Below, piece after piece: positions 1-6,057 of a DNA stretch of 14,902 nucleotides (within the stretch, counting starts at the first letter, position 1; each line of letters begins with the position of its first letter). Made by a program: the position numbers and the translations under genes. This DNA comes from Halovivax sp. (lineage in GTDB: Archaea > Halobacteriota > Halobacteria > Halobacteriales > Natrialbaceae): positions 1 through 14,902 of the forward strand of contig SKPV01000079.1 of the NCBI GenBank assembly GCA_007119345.1. The letters are read 5' to 3'. The notes under the pieces were generated by a model that was given only the letters and a program-made list of their open reading frames with translations, did no database searches and had not been told where the DNA came from.

Positions 1-967
1 CGAGCGCGAGCCGGCGGGCCTCAGGGTTCCGTTCGGGGAGCGCGGATCGGCTCGCGGCGGCTCGCCTGCGGAGGGCGGCGCCGGCGCGTCCGGACGCGTC
101 CCAGAACGTCGCGGGCAGGAACAGGACCAGCGCGGCGAAAAGCAGCGGCGGGAAGAGGCCGACGGCGACGGACAGTCCGAGGCCGACGACGGCGCCGAGA
201 AACGCGAGGACGTGGACGGTCCGCGCCCACCCCGCGGTGAGCAGGAGCAGCGGCGACGAGAGCAGCAGGCCGTACCAGCCGTAGGTACCGAGTTCCAGCA
301 GGATCGGGTAGTCGGCGAGGCGGTTCCCCAGCAGGATCGTCACGTGATCCTGTCGGAGAGCGTAGTCGAGGGCCTCGCCGGTCGGCCAGCTGTCGCCGCG
401 TCGCTTCTGGGCGGCGTTGCTGGCGAAGATCGCGATCAGGTAGCCGAGGATCGCCGCCGTCGCCGGCGTCGCGACGAGGTCGCGCTCCGAGCGCCGCGAG
501 CGGAGCGCCCACCGTTCGGCGAGCGGGAGGAAGACCGCCAGCAGCAGGAGGTCCCGCAGCAGCCGGTCGCCGGCGTTGAGGACGTGCGGGTTCCGCCAGT
601 GCAGCGAGATCACGAGCCCGGCCGCCAGCAGGGCCGCGAGCTGCGGTCGGTAGCCCACCGCGAGCGCGACCGCGAGCGCCGCCGCGATCGCGAAGAGGAC
701 GACCTGGAACCACGCGTCCCCCGAGAGGGCGTGCAGCGAGTACTCGGCGGCCCAGGTCGACTCCGCGAACCGGAGCTCGCGCGGGTAGGCGCCGTCGTCG
801 GTGTAGAACGTTCGCAGGTCCCGCGAGCGGTGGAGGACGTCGAACAGCAGCGTCAGTCCGAGCAACGCGCGAAACGCGGCGAGCGCTCGCGCGTCGACGC
901 CGAGGCGACGGTCCAGGGCATCTCGCAGGCGATCGCGGTCGAGGGAGGGGAGGGGGCGGGCGGGCAT
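1..967 (-). CDS. HTTM-domain (vitamin K-dependent gamma-carboxylase-like) membrane protein, 3'-truncated by window edge
   Basis: The frame is open from ATG 967 to the left edge, giving 322 residues of a C-terminally incomplete protein. It is strongly hydrophobic, with about seven membrane segments (roughly residues 28-45, 85-106, 108-122, 136-150, 167-183, 228-246 and 251-287). The segment near residues 124-134, RNPHVLNAGD followed by Arg, is typical of the HTTM family, named for four transmembrane helices and related to vitamin K-dependent gamma-glutamyl carboxylase. Haloarchaeal members have no proven substrate, so the reaction is unknown here. The sequence ends in a basic, Ala/Arg-rich cytoplasmic-looking tail around residues 290-320. 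The gene diverges from trpS. A TATA-like box at 1042-1047 on the minus strand predicts a leader of about 50 nt, so an unseen alternative start is possible. Confidence 0.8.
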   Translation of the reverse strand, partial: MPARPLPSLDRDRLRDALDRRLGVDARALAAFRALLGLTLLFDVLHRSRDLRTFYTDDGAYPRELRFAESTWAAEYSLHALSGDAWFQVVLFAIAAALAVALAVGYRPQLAALLAAGLVISLHWRNPHVLNAGDRLLRDLLLLAVFLPLAERWALRSRRSERDLVATPATAAILGYLIAIFASNAAQKRRGDSWPTGEALDYALRQDHVTILLGNRLADYPILLELGTYGWYGLLLSSPLLLLTAGWARTVHVLAFLGAVVGLGLSVAVGLFPPLLFAALVLFLPATFWDASGRAGAALRRRAAASRSALPERNPEARRLAL

Positions 968-1041
968 GATCGTTCGCGTGGGCGGTCCGGGGAGGGCGGG
1001 CGGCGGTCGATTCGGTTTCGCTCGTGAAATGATATCGGTCC

Positions 1042-1047
1042 TATAAA
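1042..1047 (-). promoter_or_regulatory. TATA-like box of the HTTM gene
   Basis: The minus strand reads TTTATA within an AT-rich island (GATTTATAG). A start about 26 nt downstream would lie near 1018, leaving a leader of about 50 nt before ATG 967. Confidence 0.45.
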
Positions 1048-1174
1048 TCTTTTCTGCACGCATCTCCGCCGAGCCGGCAAGCGGACCGGGATGTGATCGG
1101 GGTCCGGCGTCCGTGACCGCCGGAACACCCGCCGTCCAGCGCCAGGAGTCGCCCGAACCCGGCAACACGAAGGG

Positions 1175-1180
1175 TTTTTT
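1175..1180 (+). promoter_or_regulatory. TATA-like T-tract upstream of trpS
   Basis: A run of six T in otherwise GC-rich DNA lies 27-32 nt upstream of ATG 1207. This matches the spacing for a leaderless trpS mRNA. Confidence 0.5.
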
Positions 1181-1206
1181 GCGCGACGGCGCCCGAAGGC
1201 GAGTTA

Positions 1207-2838
1207 ATGACCGGGAACGAGACGTGCGAGGACGCAGGTCGTGACGGCGGGGAGGAGCCGGCGACGGACGGCGGTGAGCGAACCACCGGTTCGCGAGCCT
1301 CGTCGGAACCCCGATCCGACGGGGGCGCCGCGGCCGGCGCGGACGACGTCGCGCTCGACCCGTGGGGCTCCTCGACCGTCTCCGACTACCGGAAGCTGTT
1401 CGCCGAATTCGGCATCGAGGAGTTCGACGAGGTCCTCGCAGAGGTTCCCGAGCCCCACTACCTGATGCGCCGGGGCGTGATCTTCGGCCACCGCGACTAC
1501 CGACCCGTCGCCGAGGCGCTCCGCGAGGGCGAGGACGCGGCGGTCCTCTCCGGCTTCATGCCCACCGGCGACCCGCACATCGGCCACAAGCTCGTCTTCG
1601 ACGAGATCATCTGGCACCAGGAGCGCGGCGCCGACGCCTACGCGCTGATCGCCGACCTCGAGGCGCACTCGGCGCGCGGGCTCTCGTGGGAGGAGATCGA
1701 CGAACACGGTCGGAACTACCTCCTCTCGCTGCTCGCGCTCGGGTTCGACCCCGAGGAAGGGACCCTCTACCGCCAGTCGACGAATCGCGAGGTCCAGGAC
1801 CTCGCCTTCGAGCTGGGTATCGAGGCCAACGTCTCCGAGCTCGGGTCGATCTACGGCTTCGACGGCGAAACCGACGTCTCGCACATGCAGTCGGTCGTCA
1901 CGCAGATGGCCGACATCCTCTACCCGCAGCTCGAGCGGCCGAAGCCGACCGTGATCCCCGTGGGGCCGGACCAGGACCCGCACGTCCGGCTGGCCCGCGA
2001 CCTCGCCTCGCGGATGCGAACGTTCGGCGTGACGACCGCCTACGCGAGCTTCGAGGCCACCGAGGCCGAACTCGAACACGTCGGCGACGCCTACGAGTCC
2101 CGGGAGGCGTACGCCGAGGATCCCGACCAGCCCCGCTGCGGAGAGGCCGCCGAGTGGCTCCGCGAGGAGCGCGACGCGTCCGATCCCGACGTGGAATCGG
2201 CGATCACCAAGCTCGAGAACGCGGGGATGGAACCGCTTCGACCCCGCACCAGATTCCTCGATCGGCGGGCGACCGACGAGGCCTTCGAGGCGCTGATCGA
2301 CGCGATCGAGGGCGAAAAGCGCGTCTTCGAGGAGCACGTCGACGCATTCGACCTCGATCGCGAGACGGCCGACGAGCTCGCCCGCGAGGTCGAGGTCGAC
2401 CGCGGCGGCTACGGCTTCCTGGCGCCGTCGTCGATCTATCACCGGTTCATGACCGGTCTCACCGGCGGCAAGATGTCCTCGTCGATCCCGGCGAGCCACA
2501 TCTCGCTGCTCGACGATCCCGAGGAGGGCTACGAGAAGGTGAAGTCGGCGACGACCGGCGGGCGCGAGACGGCCGAGAAGCAGCGCGAACTCGGCGGCCG
2601 CGCCGACGAGTGTCCCGTCTACGAGCTGTACGCGTACCTGCTGGCCGGCGACGACGACGAGTTCGCAAAGCGGGTCTACGACGAGTGCGTCGGCGGCGAC
2701 CGCCTCTGTGGCGACTGTAAAGAGCAAGCCGCCCGGCTCATGAAGGAGTTTCTGGCGGACCACCAGGAGAAGCGCGAGGAGGTCGCGGACCTGCTCGACG
2801 CCGCGGACATCGAGCTGGAGTCGCCGCGACGGGGGTGA
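1207..2838 (+). CDS. trpS: Tryptophan--tRNA ligase (TrpRS)
   Basis: This class I aminoacyl-tRNA synthetase charges tRNA-Trp with tryptophan using ATP. The 543-residue protein has the HIGH signature at residues 124-127 (in PTGDPHIGHK) and the KMSSS loop at 422-426, the two ATP-binding motifs of the class. Between them sits an acidic stretch (about 285-370) that lengthens the protein relative to bacterial TrpRS of about 330-340 residues. Residues 1-50 are Gly/Glu/Asp-rich and probably disordered, a common haloarchaeal extension. The C-terminal part (about 495-535) has a Cys-rich segment CVGGDRLCGDCK followed by a helical anticodon-binding tail. ATG 1207 is placed correctly behind a T-tract at 1175-1180. 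Haloarchaea often carry two TrpRS genes, and I cannot tell which paralogue this is. Confidence 0.97.
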   Translation: MTGNETCEDAGRDGGEEPATDGGERTTGSRASSEPRSDGGAAAGADDVALDPWGSSTVSDYRKLFAEFGIEEFDEVLAEVPEPHYLMRRGVIFGHRDYRPVAEALREGEDAAVLSGFMPTGDPHIGHKLVFDEIIWHQERGADAYALIADLEAHSARGLSWEEIDEHGRNYLLSLLALGFDPEEGTLYRQSTNREVQDLAFELGIEANVSELGSIYGFDGETDVSHMQSVVTQMADILYPQLERPKPTVIPVGPDQDPHVRLARDLASRMRTFGVTTAYASFEATEAELEHVGDAYESREAYAEDPDQPRCGEAAEWLREERDASDPDVESAITKLENAGMEPLRPRTRFLDRRATDEAFEALIDAIEGEKRVFEEHVDAFDLDRETADELAREVEVDRGGYGFLAPSSIYHRFMTGLTGGKMSSSIPASHISLLDDPEEGYEKVKSATTGGRETAEKQRELGGRADECPVYELYAYLLAGDDDEFAKRVYDECVGGDRLCGDCKEQAARLMKEFLADHQEKREEVADLLDAADIELESPRRG

Positions 2839-2842
2839 GAAA

Positions 2843-2861
2843 CCGGCCGGTCGCCGGCCGG
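2843..2861 (+). terminator. Perfect GC hairpin just after trpS (possible terminator or 3'-end structure)
   Basis: CCGGCCGG at 2843-2850 and again at 2854-2861 are separated by TCG, starting 5 nt after the trpS stop. Each arm is itself palindromic, so the arms form a perfect 8-bp stem. No T-tract follows, so a terminator role is uncertain. Confidence 0.35.
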
Positions 2862-3056
2862 CAGCCGAGCCACGGACACCGCCGAGTCGCGACTGCCGGA
2901 GGTATTTGCCAGGGGCGGGCGGATGCGGGGAGGCGATCGCCGCACCCGAAGTCGAACGGGCCAGCGCGACGGGCGGCGGAGTCGCCCGCCGACCGAGGTA
3001 GCGGAGAGAATCGCCTCCAGGCGTGAGCCCGGGTATCCTTTGCGGCCGTGCAGGCG

Positions 3057-3064
3057 CTTAATAC
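3057..3064 (+). promoter_or_regulatory. TATA-like box for the two small ORFs
   Basis: The AT-rich block CTTAATAC is centred about 26 nt upstream of ATG 3087, right for a leaderless transcript. Confidence 0.5.
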
Positions 3065-3086
3065 ATCCTCGCGCCAACGAGCGGTC

Positions 3087-3179
3087 ATGGCCGAACCCCA
3101 CGTAGACGAGGATCGACGACGCCAGCACGCGTCCGCCGACGTCGCCCCGGAGCTGTACGCGTCGGAGGGATCGCGATGA
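3087..3179 (+). CDS. Putative 30-residue microprotein
   Basis: This tiny ORF begins MAEPHVDEDRRRQHASAD and ends ELYASEGSR. It starts exactly where the upstream TATA-like box at 3057-3064 predicts a leaderless mRNA. Its stop overlaps the next start as ATGA (3176-3179), suggesting translational coupling. The composition is acidic/polar with a central RRR cluster, and there is no signal peptide or membrane segment. I do not recognise a family and offer no function. Coding status rests only on promoter spacing and the overlap with the second small ORF. It could instead be a leader ORF controlling that gene. Confidence 0.45.
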   Translation: MAEPHVDEDRRRQHASADVAPELYASEGSR

Positions 3180-3304
3180 CCGACGCGGAGGGGTCCGTCG
3201 ACGGGTGCGAGGAGGCACGAGTCGACGACCACCTGGAGGGGGTCCCCGCCGGCGCCGGCTGCACCGAGATCTGGGAGCACCTCGCCGAGCGGCGGGAAGA
3301 GTAG
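3176..3304 (+). CDS. Putative 42-residue acidic Cys-containing small protein
   Basis: The start overlaps the preceding stop (ATGA). The product is 42 residues, strongly acidic, with Cys11 and Cys29. The C-terminal half reads GVPAGAGCTEIWEHLAERR and looks like a short amphipathic helix after a Gly/Cys turn. From memory, short haloarchaeal hypothetical proteins end in a similar Gly-Cys-Thr-Glu-Ile-Trp-Glu-His-Leu pattern; this is unverified recall, not a search result. Two Cys are too few for a classical zinc ribbon, but dimeric metal binding is conceivable. Function unknown. It is probably expressed from the promoter at 3057-3064 together with the 30-residue ORF. Confidence 0.55.
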   Translation: MTDAEGSVDGCEEARVDDHLEGVPAGAGCTEIWEHLAERREE

Positions 3305-3358
3305 CGTGGCGCCGAGAGGTCCGCCGGAGCGGGGCGAGTCCCGCCGCGGGGCGTGGGC

Positions 3359-3362
3359 TTTT
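3359..3362 (+). promoter_or_regulatory. TATA-like T-tract upstream of the DNA-binding protein gene
   Basis: CTTTTG in GC-rich surroundings is centred about 28 nt upstream of ATG 3389. It supports that start over the in-frame codon at 3353, which would lie upstream of the predicted transcript. Confidence 0.4.
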
Positions 3363-3388
3363 GCCACCGTAGCGCGAACTACCGAGCC

Positions 3389-4126
3389 ATGACCGAGCGG
3401 AGCGGCGGGGAGCGAGACGGCGGGCGCGGCGGCCGGAGGGGATCGTCCGCCGACGACCGCGAGCCGCCGATCCCGACCGACCGCGAGTCGCCGGTGGGCG
3501 CCCCGGTGATCCGCGGCGACGCCGCGGTCACCGGCGAACGCGCGCGCCGGGCCGTCCAGTTCGATCCCGACGACCCGGAGAGCCTCGCCGCCGCTGCCGA
3601 GACCGTCCGCGAGTTCGCCGACGGGAGCGTCGACGCGGACAACCTCTACATGCTTCGCGGCGCCGCCGCGTGCGCCGCCCTCGTCCGCGGCGTCGGCTCC
3701 TACAAGGCGGCGGCCGAGCGCGCCGGCGGCGAGGCGACGGTCTCGTTCATCCGCAAGTGGGCCCGGGTTCACGACCTGCCGCGGTCGGTCCGTCGCCAGG
3801 TCGCCACCGGCGCGATCGCGCCCACGGCCGCGAAGCACGTCGCCCGGGTCGGCGGCGAGGACCGCCTCCTGCTCGCCTGGGCGATCCTCGACGGCGACCT
3901 GACGGTCCGGCAAGTCCGGAGCGTCGCGAGCGCGGTCAACGACGGCGTCCCCGTCGGCGCGGCCCTCGCCGAGGAAGGAATCCAGCTCGGCCGGATGGAG
4001 CTTCGCCTCCCGGCGGACGCCTACCGGGACCTCCGCCGGGAGGCCGCGATCGAGGACGTCCCCCCGGGAGAGATCGTCGCCGACGCACTGGCCGCGCACT
4101 TCGAGACCGAGGACAGAAACGCTTAA
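3389..4126 (+). CDS. Haloarchaeal putative DNA-binding protein (DUF7119-like; ParB-like HTH plus RHH-like tail)
   Basis: The protein has 245 residues. Residues 1-50 are low-complexity Gly/Arg/Asp and probably disordered. Residues about 85-185 are helical and resemble the helix-turn-helix region of ParB/KorB-type proteins: a helix pair around GVGSYKAAAERAG, then ATGAIAPTAAKHVARV, then DGDLTVRQVRSVASAV, similar in rhythm to the ParB pattern of 'G-ls-x-x-hA--L' followed by 'sVRqvE'. Residues 204-239 (ELRLPADAYRDLRREA, then IVADALAAHF) look like a ribbon-helix-helix strand and two helices. No ParB N-terminal CTPase motif is seen. DUF7119 is my best family guess, from memory. Start 3389 is preferred over in-frame 3353 because of the promoter spacing. 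Function is unknown; nucleoid or transcription roles are inference. The tRNA-Lys promoter overlaps its stop codon. Confidence 0.75.
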   Translation: MTERSGGERDGGRGGRRGSSADDREPPIPTDRESPVGAPVIRGDAAVTGERARRAVQFDPDDPESLAAAAETVREFADGSVDADNLYMLRGAAACAALVRGVGSYKAAAERAGGEATVSFIRKWARVHDLPRSVRRQVATGAIAPTAAKHVARVGGEDRLLLAWAILDGDLTVRQVRSVASAVNDGVPVGAALAEEGIQLGRMELRLPADAYRDLRREAAIEDVPPGEIVADALAAHFETEDRNA

Positions 4127-4127
4127 C
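4122..4127 (+). promoter_or_regulatory. TATA-like box of tRNA-Lys, overlapping the upstream stop codon
   Basis: CTTAAC contains the TAA stop of the preceding gene. It is centred about 29 nt before the mature tRNA 5' end, the spacing expected for an archaeal tRNA promoter. Confidence 0.45.
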
Positions 4128-4153
4128 CGCGGCCTGCGGGAAGTACGAGCCGA

Positions 4154-4227
<74 letters not shown>

Positions 4228-4267
4228 CTACGCGCCGAGCAATCCGCGAGGAGCGGAGCGACCACGA

Positions 4268-4281
4268 GCGATTTGAATCGC
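4268..4281 (+). repeat. Short inverted repeat, complementary to the tRNA T arm
   Basis: GCGATT-TG-AATCGC forms a 6-bp-arm inverted repeat about 40 nt after the tRNA. Its first ten bases are the exact reverse complement of tRNA positions 4208-4217 (T loop and T stem). It may be chance or a relic of another tRNA end. Nothing else is seen in the 4228-4385 gap. Confidence 0.25.
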
Positions 4282-4387
4282 AGGGAGTCCCCGGACCGAA
4301 CGGCACGAGCGGCCGTCCGAGCCGGCGTCGGCCCGGCGTCTCCGGACGGGATACCGCGTCCGCCCGCGACCAGAGCGGGTCGTAACG

Positions 4388-4394
4388 CTTTACG
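4388..4394 (+). promoter_or_regulatory. TATA-like box of the OB-fold-like membrane protein unit
   Basis: CTTTACG is centred about 29 nt upstream of ATG 4419. An in-frame ATG at 4398 is too close to this box to be the start. Confidence 0.5.
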
Positions 4395-4418
4395 CCCGTG
4401 CCGGACTCGAATCATCCG

Positions 4419-4958
4419 ATGGTCGATCGCCCACGGACGCTCAGGTTCGCCCTCCTCGTCGTCGCGCTCTGCGCGCTGGTGGGGCTCTTCGTCTGGTTCG
4501 CGACGGTAGAACCCGACCCCGAGCGCAATCACTACCCCGACGGAGACGACCTGGGAGGGGAATACGACGCCCACGTCGGCGATCGAGTCGCCGTCGGCGG
4601 CACGATCGTCGCGTCCGATCCGGCGGTACTGGAGGTCGATCACGCCCACGGGACGAGTCGTTACGAGCTCCGGAACCCGCCCGCCGTCGAGGAGGGGCAG
4701 TACGTTCGCGTCTACGCGACGGCCCGGCCGGACTACGAACTCGTGGTGGACGACGCGGTCGTGATCGACGGCTGGGAGCGCCAGTACATGTACGGAATCT
4801 CGATCCTCGCCGCCCTGTGGGTGGCGGCTCGGACCGCCAGGCAGTGGCGGTTCGACGCGAACCGCCTCGGCTTCGTTCCCCGGCCGGACTCGGCGTCGTC
4901 GACCGCCGGGGACGGACGTTCGATGGCGACCGCCGACGGCGGTGATCGCGATGGCTGA
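4419..4958 (+). CDS. Membrane-anchored protein with OB-fold-like domain, unknown function
   Basis: The protein has 179 residues. Residues 9-29 form an N-terminal membrane anchor. Residues about 50-118 are beta-rich with the rhythm of an OB fold (HVGDRVAVGGTIVASD, a VLEV strand, then EEGQYVRVYATARPDY). A second hydrophobic segment lies at about 122-139. The C-terminal 40 residues are polar and probably cytoplasmic. The soluble domain would therefore face outside between two membrane helices. The gene overlaps the following hydrolase gene by 8 nt, so the two are probably co-translated. I recognise no named family; proteins of this layout are common as haloarchaeal hypotheticals. Start 4419 is chosen from promoter spacing. 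Confidence 0.75.
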   Translation: MVDRPRTLRFALLVVALCALVGLFVWFATVEPDPERNHYPDGDDLGGEYDAHVGDRVAVGGTIVASDPAVLEVDHAHGTSRYELRNPPAVEEGQYVRVYATARPDYELVVDDAVVIDGWERQYMYGISILAALWVAARTARQWRFDANRLGFVPRPDSASSTAGDGRSMATADGGDRDG

Positions 4959-5433
4959 CCTGCTCACCCACGTGCTGGTCGCCTACGTCCTCGCGACGCT
5001 GGCGTCGATTCGCTACGAGTGGATCTCACCGGCGCACGTCACCGCCGCCATGGCCGGAGCGATGATCCCGGATCTCAACCGCCTCGAACTCGTCGTCCCC
5101 CCGGAGCTCGTCGAGCCCGCCGTCGGGATCCCCATCTCGTGGACCGCGTTCCACACGCTGGGCGGTTCGCTGCTCGTCGTCGCGATCGGGGTGCTGTGCG
5201 TTCCGCGCGAGTACCGCCGCGGGGTGGCGGCGATGGCGCTCCTCGGGATGGCGTCCCACCACGCCCTCGACCTGCTGGTGACGAATCCGACGGGACACAC
5301 GTACCCGGTGCTCTGGCCGCTCTCGGCGTACCACCCGCCGACGCCGGGGCTGTACCTGAGCAGCGATCGGTGGCCGGCGGCCGTCGCCGGCGTCGCCGCG
5401 GCGGCGGCGTGGTACCTCCGGTATCGGCGGTGA
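4951..5433 (+). CDS. YdjM/DUF457-type membrane-bound metal-dependent hydrolase
   Basis: The 160-residue integral membrane protein has the sparse His/Asp pattern of the YdjM (LexA-binding, membrane-bound metal-dependent hydrolase) superfamily: His7 in the first helix, Pro40-Asp41 in MIPDLNR, His68 in AFHTLGG, and HHALD at 103-107. These residues are expected to bind metal at the membrane surface. Hydrophobic segments lie at about 5-20, 30-40, 68-84, 92-110 and 142-157. The substrate of haloarchaeal members is unknown. ATG 4951 overlaps the upstream stop; a GTG at 4942 in the same frame is possible but less likely. It forms a two-gene unit with the OB-fold-like protein and converges with the small lipoprotein gene only 29 nt away. 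Confidence 0.85.
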   Translation: MADLLTHVLVAYVLATLASIRYEWISPAHVTAAMAGAMIPDLNRLELVVPPELVEPAVGIPISWTAFHTLGGSLLVVAIGVLCVPREYRRGVAAMALLGMASHHALDLLVTNPTGHTYPVLWPLSAYHPPTPGLYLSSDRWPAAVAGVAAAAAWYLRYRR

Positions 5434-5445
5434 AACGCGCGAGAA

Positions 5446-5457
5446 TCGCGATCGCGA
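5446..5457. repeat. 12-bp palindrome between convergent genes
   Basis: TCGCGATCGCGA is a perfect palindrome in the 29-bp gap between the hydrolase and lipoprotein stop codons. It is possibly a 3'-end structure shared by both transcripts, or chance in GC-rich DNA. Confidence 0.25.
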
Positions 5458-5462
5458 GAGCC

Positions 5463-5924
5463 TTACGCGGTTTCGAACTCGTCGGGCGGTAGCAGCGCCG
5501 CCACCTCGTCGAAGGCGAGCGCTTCGATCAGCGCGCTCGTCTCGCCTTCCACGAGCGCCAGGCCGATCTCGCCGGCCACGTCGGCGACGGCCAGTCCGTC
5601 CGTCTCCTCGGCGCGACTCTCGAACGCCGCCACCGCGTCGCCGATCAGTTCCGTCTGGGCCTCCTCCATTTCGGCCTGCGCTTCCCCTTGATCGATGTCG
5701 CCGTCCTCGACGCGCTCGAAGACGTCCGCCTGGATCTGCTCGAATTCCTCCTCGTCGACGTTCACCGCGAGGGCGACGGTCGGTTCGTCGTCGGTCAGCG
5801 CCGCGTTTTCGGCGTCGTTCGTGTCGTCGTCGCTGCCGAACGTGGACAGGCAGCCGGCCAGTGACGCGGCGGTTCCGGCGCCGCCGACCTGGATCAGCCG
5901 ACGACGGGGGAGCGGGTTCGTCAT
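5463..5924 (-). CDS. Small Tat-exported lipoprotein, unknown function
   Basis: The 153-residue product opens with a twin-arginine signal (RRRLIQ at residues 7-12), a short hydrophobic stretch and a lipobox LAGC ending at Cys25. It is thus expected to be exported folded and lipid-anchored outside the cell. The mature part is very acidic. A helical, Glu-rich stretch (about 55-110, beginning NVDEEEFEQIQADVF) suggests an amphipathic or coiled helix, followed by a short hydrophobic C-terminal domain. I recognise no family and see no solute-binding fold. The start is ATG 5924, not the upstream in-frame ATG at 5948, because the TATA-like box lies at 5948-5954. It follows trmB on the same strand but has its own promoter and a cluster of candidate regulator half-sites upstream. 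Confidence 0.8.
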   Translation of the reverse strand: MTNPLPRRRLIQVGGAGTAASLAGCLSTFGSDDDTNDAENAALTDDEPTVALAVNVDEEEFEQIQADVFERVEDGDIDQGEAQAEMEEAQTELIGDAVAAFESRAEETDGLAVADVAGEIGLALVEGETSALIEALAFDEVAALLPPDEFETA

Positions 5925-5947
5925 ACAATCGTGCCTGGAACGGCCCA

Positions 5948-5954
5948 CCTATAC
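5948..5954 (-). promoter_or_regulatory. TATA-like box of the small lipoprotein gene
   Basis: The minus strand reads GTATAGG, centred about 27 nt before ATG 5924, consistent with a leaderless mRNA. Confidence 0.5.
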
Positions 5955-5979
5955 GCCTTCGGATTCTCTGGCGGAACCA

Positions 5980-6057
5980 TACTCCGATCCGAGTGAATGT
6001 TTTTCTAGAGTACGGAAACTCCCCGACGGGGGCGGTCGTCGTTCAGGCGGAGTACTC
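5980..6057. promoter_or_regulatory. Cluster of ACTC/GAGT half-sites (candidate TrmB operators)
   Basis: Half-sites occur at 5981-5984 (ACTC), 5991-5994 (GAGT), 6008-6011 (GAGT), 6018-6021 (ACTC) and 6050-6057 (GAGTACTC). The first pair reads TACT, seven bases, GAGTG. It differs in one base from TACT-N7/8-GAGTA, the site reported for Halobacterium TrmB as I recall it. The cluster lies upstream of the lipoprotein TATA box and extends into the 3' end of trmB. Confidence 0.4.
6021..6031 (-). terminator. Short GC hairpin downstream of trmB
   Basis: CCCC-GAC-GGGG lies about 12 nt beyond the trmB stop. On the minus strand it is followed by AGTTTCC, a weak T-rich stretch. It is a possible 3'-end signal only. 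Confidence 0.25.

Noticed and set aside
853..1128. Minus-strand 91-residue frame covering the HTTM gene start
   Set aside because: It overlaps the better supported HTTM frame, is Arg/Pro-rich, and has no promoter spacing.
1204..2763. Minus-strand 519-residue frame antisense to trpS
   Set aside because: It mirrors trpS codons, has no recognisable domain, and lies opposite intact HIGH and KMSSS motifs.
2923..3105. Plus-strand 60-residue Arg-rich ORF after trpS, near a GTATTTG box at 2902-2908
   Set aside because: The box is only about 18 nt from its ATG, the peptide is highly basic unlike haloarchaeal proteins, and it overlaps the better supported small ORF at 3087.
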